Notes under the pieces: model-generated | Told to the model about the DNA's origin: nothing | The model's database searches: none | The model's input: only the letters and a program-made list of their open reading frames with translations | In this document: piece after piece, positions 29,307 through 37,708 of the stretch | Position numbering within the stretch: position 1 is the first letter of the stretch | How the letters are laid out: the number at the start of each line of letters is the position of its first letter | NCBI GenBank assembly: GCA_021806005.1 | Contig: JAJZDM010000017.1 | Coordinates: 1-45,292 of the forward strand | Direction: 5' to 3' | DNA length: 45,292 nt | From: Acidobacteriota bacterium | Lineage (GTDB): Bacteria; Acidobacteriota; Terriglobia; Terriglobales; Acidobacteriaceae | Translations under genes and position numbers: made by a program

Positions 29307-29770
29307 AATCCGTGTCCTGCACGGCGACCCTTCCACCACGGCCTGCTGAAACCTACAACTCATTCATCCTTATAAGTTTATCGACGCAGGATCACAGCCT
29401 TCGTGGCGCTGCTGGCGCCTCCACAAGCACATCCAGGCCAAAATCGGGGGCTCTGCCGAACCCCGGCGCCATGCCATCCGGATAATTCCGAGGTGGCCCC
29501 GCCAACGTCCTTTCGGGGAAAAACTCCCAATCCTGGAAGCAATCGGCATCCACTACGCAATCACATAGGCAAAAACTCTGAGCCCATCATTTTCCATACC
29601 TGGAACCCTCCCCGTTGGTAGATAGAGCGCATCACGGCACTGGAAGCAGGGTAACGGTTCTCTCACTGGAGCGACCCCGTCGCCTGGCCGGATCTGCGCA
29701 TCAGGCGGGGGTATACTGTAAACAGTTCTTTGCTTGCCCAAGGGAACGTTAGTACCGGCCTCAAAAATGG

Positions 29771-30125
29771 GGGGGCGTCACGGTTTCGACGGGATCACTT
29801 GCGGCAGAGAGGCATGCCGGGGTGTGGACACCCGTAATCGCTCACAAAACTATAAGTGCCGAACCTCAATTCGCGCTTGCTGCTTAATTAATTAGGTAGC
29901 CGATCGCTCAGGCTTCGCCTACGGGCCTGTACCGATCGTCGCACTGTAGGCTGGTCCGATGGTGTTCCGCCTGTACGCCGAGGACGAGATCGATCAGGCT
30001 GGTGGCAGACGCATCTTTGTCCGTTCCAAGCGTCCGCTACGAGACAAAAGCGAACTGGAAAAAGCATGAAGGCTCTCTGTTGAAGGTTTTTTCGGACGCG
30101 GGTTCGACTCCCGCCGCCTCCACCA
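29771..30125 (+). ncRNA. ssrA: Transfer-messenger RNA (tmRNA)
   Basis: The 5' end GGGGGCG followed by TCACGGTTTCGACGGGATC is the standard tmRNA opening. It pairs with CGCCTCC before ACCA at the 3' end, and the T-arm GGTTCGACTCC is present. The tag frame is at 29858-29887: the resume codon GCC follows ATAAGT, giving AEPQFALAA and then TAA with further stops. The tag is short, but the ALAA end is the usual ClpXP degron. tmRNA rescues stalled ribosomes together with SmpB, which is not in the window. The 3' end is duplicated at 30951-30975. Confidence 0.95.
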
Positions 30126-30127
30126 AC
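30103..30127. repeat. Left attachment-site repeat (25 bp) at the ssrA 3' end
   Basis: These 25 bp, from the T-arm to just past the CCA of ssrA, occur again without mismatch at 30951-30975. The 3' end of tmRNA is a well-known target for tyrosine-recombinase integrases, so this is read as one end of an integrated segment. Confidence 0.8.
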
Positions 30128-30172
30128 CTATCTTATTGATTTTGCCTTAGTTATTAGCGAGAATGAGAGTTT

Positions 30173-30192
30173 GCGTGTGGAATACGTGTGTG
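30173..30192. repeat. Integrase arm-like repeat, left copy
   Basis: This 20-bp sequence, GCGTGTGGAATACGTGTGTG, matches 30849-30868 at 17 of 20 positions. Each copy is itself two CGTGTG units ten bases apart. A position just inside an att core fits an arm-type integrase binding site. Confidence 0.4.
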
Positions 30193-30253
30193 AAAAATCA
30201 CTTGGAGGAGTCAGGCGAAAATCCGCCGCCTCCACTAATTCACGTTCACCCTC

Positions 30254-30328
30254 TGAATGATGGGCGATCCAGACAAAGATTGCTCTGACGAGATGCTATG
30301 CCGTGCACTTCCGTTCGCCCATCATTCA
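30254..30328. repeat. 14-bp perfect inverted repeat within the relic
   Basis: TGAATGATGGGCGA (30254-30267) and TCGCCCATCATTCA (30315-30328) are exact reverse complements, 47 bp apart. The unit is 75 bp and has no coding capacity. It may be a structured RNA, a binding site, or the ends of a minute insertion. Confidence 0.5.
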
Positions 30329-30404
30329 AAGAACGAACCCATTTCACTAAAGCACATCCACTGGATACTGCAAAGGCAATGCTGGGGGATAACCGTCCGA
30401 CGGT

Positions 30405-30803
30405 CTATTCGCTATTCAAGCTACGAACTCGAACCACTATCCTCGACGGCAGCGCTGGGCACGGGTGATCGACTTCTTCGGGCGCTTCGCGATAGCGAAA
30501 GGTGATGTCTTCCACTTTATAAAGTCCCCTGCCGAGATTCTCATTTCCGCGGGTCTCGCCAGGGAGAAATACAGTGTCGCCCACTCTTGGAATTGCGGTA
30601 GCCTCTGTTAGTGGAACAAGATTGATTCCACATTCATAGTCGCAGTGTCCGAACTCCAGACACCCGTGCCCCACGCTCTGTGGTTCCCGTGCTTTCTTCG
30701 CATCTTTGTACAGTTTTGTCGTGGAAACGGCGAGAGTGGGTATGCCGACGATTGCAATGATGTCCGCGACTAAGCTGATCGGATCGGGCCATTGGAAAGT
30801 CAT
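30405..30803 (-). CDS. Hypothetical small membrane-anchored protein (cargo of the relic)
   Basis: The 132-aa frame begins MTFQWPDPISLVADIIAIVGIPTLAV, a single likely N-terminal transmembrane segment. A lysine-rich turn follows (TKLYKDAKKAREP), then a soluble part with three cysteines near residues 48-59 and PRVGDTVFLPGET. I do not recognise a family. A TTG two codons upstream is an alternative start. It lies wholly inside the att-bounded segment. Confidence 0.5.
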   Translation of the reverse strand: MTFQWPDPISLVADIIAIVGIPTLAVSTTKLYKDAKKAREPQSVGHGCLEFGHCDYECGINLVPLTEATAIPRVGDTVFLPGETRGNENLGRGLYKVEDITFRYREAPEEVDHPCPALPSRIVVRVRSLNSE

Positions 30804-30848
30804 ACCCAAAATGTACGCCTAAGCGCCGCGTGTCCCGCCAAGAAACCC

Positions 30849-30868
30849 GCGTGTGCATTACGTGTGCG
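30849..30868. repeat. Integrase arm-like repeat, right copy
   Basis: The sequence GCGTGTGCATTACGTGTGCG is in the same orientation as the left copy at 30173-30192, with 3 mismatches in 20. It lies about 80 bp inside the right att core. Confidence 0.4.
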
Positions 30869-30950
30869 GATACCGCGTTTTTGGCGTCCTGTGCGGATTG
30901 TGCGGAGTTGAAAACACAATAACTTATTTAGAATGAGCGGGGCTGCATAT

Positions 30951-30975
30951 TTCGACTCCCGCCGCCTCCACCAAC
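30951..30975. repeat. Right attachment-site repeat (25 bp), copy of the ssrA 3' end
   Basis: It is identical to 30103-30127 over 25 bp, including the TTCGACTCC T-arm part and the CCA. The bases outside the repeat differ on both sides, and no tmRNA body precedes it. Confidence 0.8.
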
Positions 30976-31007
30976 TCTAACTAGTCTGCTGCCAACAGGT
31001 TAGTCCA

Positions 31008-31241
31008 TCAGACGAAGACATCCTTGAGCGACTGGATGTGCACGGCGCCCGAAACTCGCTCTGCCGGCCCAGCGGTGATCTTCCGCGTGCCGAGAGAGGG
31101 TCGCATGTCAGAACTGCACGCGCAGGTCGCCGAGATCCTGATCATCGCATCTGTCGGCTTGACGACGGTCGGCATTTCGCGCTCTTCGAAACGAATATCC
31201 TTCGGTCCGTAAAGTACCTCTCGCGCATCTCCTCTTCTCCA
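31008..31241 (-). pseudogene. Truncated, frameshifted zinc-dependent alcohol dehydrogenase (N-terminal fragment)
   Basis: Read on the minus strand from 31217, the frame gives VLYGPKDIRFEEREMP, then VVKPTDAMIRISATCACSSD. This is the well-known N-terminus of medium-chain Zn-ADHs, up to the position of the catalytic-zinc Cys (family GSDLWPYRG, here SSDMRP). The expected ATG CGC start at 31229 is out of frame by 2 bp with the rest. Homology is lost after about 40 residues and the frame stops at 31008. Only about a tenth of the gene remains. It follows the SDR gene directly and lies next to the right att repeat, so it looks like the tail gene of the operon, removed during element insertion or excision. 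Confidence 0.65.
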
Positions 31242-31244
31242 TCA

Positions 31245-32009
31245 TCAGCGCATGATGTAGCCGCCATCCACCGAAATGGACTGCCCTGTCACATAACTTG
31301 CGGCATCGCTCGAAAGCCACAGGACTGCATCCGCAATCTCTTCGGGGCGGCCAACCCTCTTCATCGGAACACTCTGTTCCATCGCTTTCATAGCATCGCC
31401 CTGCCCGCTTGCCACCATCTGATCGACCATCGGCGTCCAGATCAGGCCTGGACACACGGCATTGATGCGGATGCCGCGAGCAGCATACTCAAGTGCCGCG
31501 CTCTTGGTGAAGCCGATGACTCCATGCTTGGCCGCGTGATAAATTCCACGTTCCGCGCCTCCCACAAGTCCGCCGAGCGACGAGCAATTGACGATCGCGC
31601 CGGTACCCTGTTTGCGCATCTGTCGCAGCTCAAATCTCATGCAACTCCACACGCCGCGCAGGTTGATTGCCATCACACGGTCATAGTCGTCGCGGGTTGT
31701 GTCGGCTGTCTCTGCCAGCAGATTCTGAACACCAGCGTTGTTGTAAGCAACGTCAAGTCGTCCGAAGACGGCGACTGTTCGCTCAACCATCGCTTCGACC
31801 TGAGCGTCATCGGAGACATCGCACCCGATGGCCAAGGTCTTGTAACCTTGCACACGGAGTTCGTCGGCAACGGTTCGCGCCGCTTCTTCATTCCAGTCCG
31901 CCACCACTACGGAGGCGCCGGACCTCGCGAAGGCTTTCACCGTTGCAAGACCCAGGCCCGAAGCGCCTCCGGTAACCAGTGCCACTTTGTCTTCAAAAGA
32001 AAGGCTCAT
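31245..32009 (-). CDS. Short-chain dehydrogenase/reductase (SDR), classical type
   Basis: The 254-aa protein has the Rossmann motif TGGASGLG (14-21), the structural NNAG, and the catalytic Ser in NCSSLGG. The YxxxK pair is in IYHAAKHG, and the C-terminus is the common YVTGQSISVDGGYI. The acidic residue after strand 2 (VVADWNEE) suggests NAD(H) preference. The substrate is unknown. It is the last intact gene of the operon. Confidence 0.9.
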   Translation of the reverse strand: MSLSFEDKVALVTGGASGLGLATVKAFARSGASVVVADWNEEAARTVADELRVQGYKTLAIGCDVSDDAQVEAMVERTVAVFGRLDVAYNNAGVQNLLAETADTTRDDYDRVMAINLRGVWSCMRFELRQMRKQGTGAIVNCSSLGGLVGGAERGIYHAAKHGVIGFTKSAALEYAARGIRINAVCPGLIWTPMVDQMVASGQGDAMKAMEQSVPMKRVGRPEEIADAVLWLSSDAASYVTGQSISVDGGYIMR

Positions 32010-32081
32010 TCCATGTACCTCAAAGCTTTGAAGAGGGTGTAACCCCCTTATCTGCTTCTGCTCGTCGTTTCACCGCCAACC

Positions 32082-32813
32082 TCAGCTACCCTTTGCATGG
32101 ACGCGTCCTTCAAACACCTCTCTCACAACCGGAAGAGCGGAGAACACATTCGGCCATCCAGCATAGAAGGCGAGCTGTGTCAGCACCTCGGAAGCCTCGC
32201 TTTGCGCTAAGCCGTTATCCATAGCTCGATTCAGGTGATAGGAAACCTGTGCGACTTGACCCGATGCGATCAAGGCGCTCACCGTTACCAGGCTGCGGTC
32301 CCGCGGCGCAAGCCCCGGGCGAAGCCAGAGATCACGGAATAGCACCTCCGTGGTGTACTGCACCACGCCGGGCGCGACTCCACCGAAGCTCTGTTCCACA
32401 CTCGCGGCACGCTGCATCTCGGCAGCCTCATTCAAGGGCAGAAGATCGCCTGAAGCCTCAGGCAGTTGATCGGCGCCGACCCCTCGCGTGTGAAACACCT
32501 GCCTGGCGGTGGCCACCGCCGTCACTGCGTTCTCCCAGCCGGAGTAGAAGGCAAGATGCGTGATCATCTCGGAGATCTCGCCCGGTTTCACACCGTTATC
32601 GACCGCAAGATGCATATAGTCCTTCATCTCGACCGCCTGGTTCCGTGCGATCAAAGCTGCGAGCGTCACGATACTGCGATCCCGCGGCGAAAGTCCGGGA
32701 CGCTTCCAGACCTCTCCGAACAATCGGCTTTGCTCGTAGTGTTCCAAACCCGGAGCGACAGCGTGAATGTCGGCGCTCATCACTCTTTCGGTCGCTGTGT
32801 CGGTTTTGCTCAT
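32082..32813 (-). CDS. Tandem carboxymuconolactone-decarboxylase (CMD) family protein
   Basis: The protein (about 243 aa) carries two CMD domains in tandem. The first has EVWKRPGLSPRDRSIVTLAALIA and ITHLAFYSGWENAV. The second has DLWLRPGLAPRDRSLVTVSALIA and LTQLAFYAGWPNVF. Neither has the CxxC of AhpD peroxidases, so a decarboxylase-like or unknown role is more likely than peroxide reduction. An AAAGGAG site lies upstream. Start candidates are GTG 32816 or ATG 32813. Two-domain CMD proteins are common beside AKR and SDR genes. Confidence 0.85.
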   Translation of the reverse strand: MSKTDTATERVMSADIHAVAPGLEHYEQSRLFGEVWKRPGLSPRDRSIVTLAALIARNQAVEMKDYMHLAVDNGVKPGEISEMITHLAFYSGWENAVTAVATARQVFHTRGVGADQLPEASGDLLPLNEAAEMQRAASVEQSFGGVAPGVVQYTTEVLFRDLWLRPGLAPRDRSLVTVSALIASGQVAQVSYHLNRAMDNGLAQSEASEVLTQLAFYAGWPNVFSALPVVREVFEGRVHAKGS

Positions 32814-32914
32814 CACTGTTTGTTGCTCCTTTTCAGTTCAAACCGGGATCGAAAACTGCGTGACCACGTCTGTCCGGCGAAGATTCTTCCTCGGCATCAT
32901 CCGTGTTTCTCCGG

Positions 32915-34448
<1,534 letters not shown>

Positions 34449-34474
34449 TCCATCTCCTCTCCAAGGACGGCGAC

Positions 34475-35476
<1,002 letters not shown>

Positions 35477-35534
35477 TCATCCTCTCCGCTCAATCGCTCT
35501 CAGGGCTGCGTCACTGCTTGATATACCGTGCTCT

Positions 35535-35762
35535 CTACAGGGTGTAGCCTGGCTTCTTGTAGAGCTTGTCTTCGTTACCGACGATCTCTGCGTGATAGAC
35601 CTTCGTTGCCCAGTCGCTGGCCGCGATCTCTTCGAACGCCACGGACACGGATTCGGGACCATAGTTCAGCGTTTCCGTTACGCTCTTCGTAATCGCTTCC
35701 GCAAGTTGTGTCTTTTGCCGTTCCGACTTTCCGGGCCACAGCTTCACGATGACGTGCGGCAT
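35535..35762 (-). CDS. 4-oxalocrotonate tautomerase family protein
   Basis: The 75-aa protein starts [17 protein letters not shown]. Pro2, which becomes the N-terminal catalytic base after Met removal, is in place. The length fits the small hexameric tautomerases. The start is fixed by GGAGAGG 4 nt before the ATG. The longer frame to 35891 is not family-like. It is the first gene of the leftward operon and is divergent from the LysR gene. Confidence 0.85.
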   Translation of the reverse strand: MPHVIVKLWPGKSERQKTQLAEAITKSVTETLNYGPESVSVAFEEIAASDWATKVYHAEIVGNEDKLYKKPGYTL

Positions 35763-35858
35763 AGAACCTCTCCATTCGGCGCTGCCTTCGGGCCTCAGTC
35801 CCCTGTCGCAACGTCCACCTGTCCAGAATGGACCTGTTCGAAGACTTTGAGAATCCCG

Positions 35859-35887
35859 TTTAATGTGCATGCGGTTATGAGTACAAT
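35859..35887 (+). promoter_or_regulatory. Promoter of the LysR gene, probably giving a leaderless mRNA
   Basis: A -10 TACAAT (35882-35887) lies 17 bp after a weak -35 TTTAAT (35859-35864). Transcription would start at or within a base of the ATG at 35894, and no Shine-Dalgarno is present. Confidence 0.45.
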
Positions 35888-35893
35888 TCACAA

Positions 35894-36778
35894 ATGCTGC
35901 CGAGCGACCTTAGCGCCCTTGCCACTTTCCTGGTCGTAGCCGAAGAACGTAGCTTCACACGCGCTGCAAAGCGTCAGGGCGTCTCGCCTTCAGCGGTGAG
36001 CCATAGCATGCGGACCCTCGAAGAAGAGATCGGTGTAAGGCTGCTGGCCCGGACCACACGGAGTGTGGCGCTGACGGAGGCCGGGGAGCAGCTTCTCGTT
36101 CGGTTGAGGCCAGCCCTCGTTGAAGTCGGCGAGACGATCGAGCAGATTTCTGGACAGCGTGACAAAGCTGCCGGGCGTATACGTCTGCTGCTGCCACGCC
36201 TTGCCGTCCGCTCCGTGCTCGCGCCCAGGCTTGGCAAGTTGAGCCGTGAATACCCCGAGATCATTCTTGACGTCACCACAGATGACAGTCGCCGGGACAT
36301 CGTTGCCGAGGGCTTCGACGCGGGCATTCACTTTGGCGAGTACATTCAAAAAGACATGATCGCCGTTCGCGTCTCCCCTGATCATCGCGCCGCCATTGTC
36401 GGATCTCCCGCCTACTTTGGTACCCATCCTCGGCCGAAGGCGCCTCGTGATCTGTTGCATCACCACTGCATTAACTTCCGCCACGGCTCGGCTGGCCTAT
36501 ACCGGTGGGAGTTTGAAAAGGGGAAGAAGTCTCACTCCGTGGCTGTCAACGGGACGCTCATCGTCGACGATCTCGAACTCGTCATTCGCGGCGCCGTAGA
36601 GGGAGTCGGCCTGGCATTCGTTGCCGATCAGGAGATCTCCTCGGAACTCAAGGACGGACGTCTGGTCCGGGTACTCCAGGATTGGTGCCAACCCTACCCT
36701 GGCTTCTTCCTCTACTACCCAAGCCGGAGACAGCAGACCGCGGCTCTCTCTGCGCTGGTCAGCATTCTTCGAGTGTGA
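35894..36778 (+). CDS. LysR-family transcriptional regulator
   Basis: The 294-aa protein has an N-terminal winged helix-turn-helix ([34 protein letters not shown], about 8-42). A periplasmic-binding-protein-like effector domain follows ([19 protein letters not shown] onward), resembling the PBP2 CrgA-like subgroup. It is divergent from the tautomerase-AKR operon and the shared 131-bp spacer contains a small inverted repeat, GTCCA-GAA-TGGAC (35821-35833). It therefore probably controls that operon. Inducer unknown. Confidence 0.92.
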   Translation: MLPSDLSALATFLVVAEERSFTRAAKRQGVSPSAVSHSMRTLEEEIGVRLLARTTRSVALTEAGEQLLVRLRPALVEVGETIEQISGQRDKAAGRIRLLLPRLAVRSVLAPRLGKLSREYPEIILDVTTDDSRRDIVAEGFDAGIHFGEYIQKDMIAVRVSPDHRAAIVGSPAYFGTHPRPKAPRDLLHHHCINFRHGSAGLYRWEFEKGKKSHSVAVNGTLIVDDLELVIRGAVEGVGLAFVADQEISSELKDGRLVRVLQDWCQPYPGFFLYYPSRRQQTAALSALVSILRV

Positions 36779-36971
36779 AGCGTTGCTGTTTCGCCCATCT
36801 GAGCGAGCCGTTGGCCTGCATGAATAGGCGCATCTTGATCCTGCTCGTCTGCCAGTTCCGGGGTGCGGGCACAGCGTTCGAGTTAGCGCTTTACCTCCCG
36901 CTAGCATGCACGACGAACCTCCGTGGGATCCTTGCCGCCCTCCTGCCCCCGCAGCCCCTTGTCCCTCTACC

Positions 36972-37008
36972 GGTTATTTTTTCACCCACAGGTGATTATT
37001 TTTTCACC
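36972..37008 (+). promoter_or_regulatory. Tandem 15-bp repeats, candidate enhancer (UAS) for a sigma-54 activator
   Basis: GGTTATTTTTTCACC (36972-36986) and GATTATTTTTTCACC (36994-37008) differ at one base and are 22 bp apart, two helical turns. The second also forms AGGTGA...TCACCT. Their centre lies about 150 bp before the predicted sigma-54 start, the usual distance for enhancer-binding proteins. The binding protein is unknown. Confidence 0.5.
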
Positions 37009-37116
37009 TATCTTTCCCCGTACTCCACTCTCAACATCTCCCCCAAATCCTCACCGCAGCCCGCAACTCATTCATCTTCCATGCCATAAAAACATTCAGC
37101 CGGAACCATACAACTT

Positions 37117-37132
37117 TGGCACGCCGCTTGCT
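37117..37132 (+). promoter_or_regulatory. Sigma-54 (RpoN) promoter
   Basis: TGGCACG-CCGC-TTGCT (37117-37132) matches the -24/-12 consensus TGGCACG-N4-TTGC(A/T) at every conserved position. Transcription should start near 37143, leaving about 38 nt before the ATG at 37182. Such a promoter needs an ATP-dependent activator, so the downstream genes are conditionally switched on. Confidence 0.8.
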
Positions 37133-37181
37133 CTTATCCCAGATGTCGGACGCAACTGAAAAACACATCGAGGTGATTCTC

Positions 37182-37343
37182 ATGGCAATCTCCAAGAAGT
37201 CTATCGTCAAGCCCTCCGCTACCAGGAAGCCCGCCAAAGCTCAGCCCATCCGCTCCGCCAAGAGCCCGGCCACGGCAGCCGGCAATATGGTCACGGCCAT
37301 GCGCGTCGCCAAGGCCCAGGTGCTGGCCCGCAACATCTTCTAG
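37182..37343 (+). CDS. Small basic peptide 1 (53 aa), possible exported or processed peptide
   Basis: The peptide begins MAISKKSIVKPSATRKPAK, is rich in Lys, Arg, Ala and Ser, has no Cys and almost no acid residues. It has no signal peptide. It ends with GNMVTAMRVAKAQVLARNIF. A GAGGTGA site precedes the ATG; in-frame codons upstream to 37116 cover the sigma-54 promoter and are not used. It is a paralogue of the next gene: both share SKKSI-x-K near the N-terminus and M-x-TAM near the C-terminus. I do not recognise a family. A precursor for the convergent PqqD-M50-HlyD module, or a histone-H1-like DNA-binding peptide, are the two ideas. Confidence 0.7.
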   Translation: MAISKKSIVKPSATRKPAKAQPIRSAKSPATAAGNMVTAMRVAKAQVLARNIF

Positions 37344-37473
37344 CTCTCGCGCCCCGGGATCGTCCTCCCACTCCGGCGAAGCTACCAACCTTCCATCCGC
37401 AGGCCCCGTTCGCCCGCACACTTCAAGCTTCACCCCGTCGCCGCGTCACAAATTCAAATCGAGGAGAACAACC

Positions 37474-37614
37474 ATGGCCGTCCTGTCCAAGAAGTCCATT
37501 ACCAAGTCCACCGCCAGCAAGAACTCCAAAGCCAGCGCCACCAAGGCTCCCAAGTCCGCCAACAGCAAGACCGTTCCAGCCAGCAAGATGGAAACCGCCA
37601 TGATGAAGTGGTAG
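37474..37614 (+). CDS. Small basic peptide 2 (46 aa), paralogue of peptide 1
   Basis: The peptide starts MAVLSKKSITKSTASKNSK and ends ASKMETAMMKW. It has a net charge above +9 by eye, no Cys, and is Ser/Thr/Lys/Ala-rich. A strong GAGGAG site lies 7 nt before the ATG. It follows peptide 1 by 130 bp with no promoter in between, and an intrinsic terminator comes 31 nt after its stop, so both are probably one roughly 540-nt transcript from the sigma-54 promoter. The gene is small enough to be missed by automatic annotation. The function is unknown. Confidence 0.7.
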   Translation: MAVLSKKSITKSTASKNSKASATKAPKSANSKTVPASKMETAMMKW

Positions 37615-37645
37615 CCATCGCATCGTCTCCACCCGCAAACTTTCC

Positions 37646-37680
37646 GAGCGGTGGCTCTCCGGCCACCGCTCTCTTTTTCT
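37646..37680 (+). terminator. Intrinsic terminator of the small-peptide operon
   Basis: A perfect 10-bp stem, GAGCGGTGGC and GCCACCGCTC, surrounds the loop TCTCCG and is followed by TCTTTTTCT. The T run is on the plus strand only, so it serves the peptide genes rather than the convergent operon. Confidence 0.9.
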
Positions 37681-37708
37681 ACCGCAGCATCGCCCTGAGC
37701 CCCGTCCA

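Larger units (their letters stand above)
29134..29770. other. 637-bp intergenic region between the dehydratase and ssrA
   Basis: The first part holds the candidate small RNA (29146-29306). From 29307 to 29770 I see only a probable ssrA promoter, with -10 TATACT at 29712-29717 and no good -35 at normal spacing. This would give a roughly 47-nt leader removed before the mature 5' end. No protein gene is supported. Confidence 0.5.
30103..30975. mobile_element. Relic of an integrative element in ssrA (848 bp between repeats)
   Basis: The segment is bounded by the two perfect 25-bp copies of the ssrA 3' end. Just inside each end is one copy of a 20-bp arm-like repeat (30173-30192 and 30849-30868). 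A third, degenerate core (CCGCCGCCTCCAC, 30223-30235) suggests repeated insertion. Base composition looks less GC-rich than the flanks. Only one small ORF (30405-30803) is present, and there is no integrase. It is either a deletion remnant or a tiny element mobilised in trans. Confidence 0.65.
36779..37181. other. 403-bp regulatory spacer before the small-peptide genes
   Basis: No protein gene is supported. The spacer holds a tandem 15-bp repeat at 36972-37008 and a sigma-54 promoter at 37116-37132, listed separately. The part from 36779 to 36970 shows nothing I can name. Confidence 0.6.

Noticed and set aside
30103-30975. CRISPR-like reading of the repeated CGCCGCCTCCAC units
   Set aside because: There are only two exact copies and one degenerate copy, with irregular spacing and identity to the ssrA 3' end; attachment sites explain them better.
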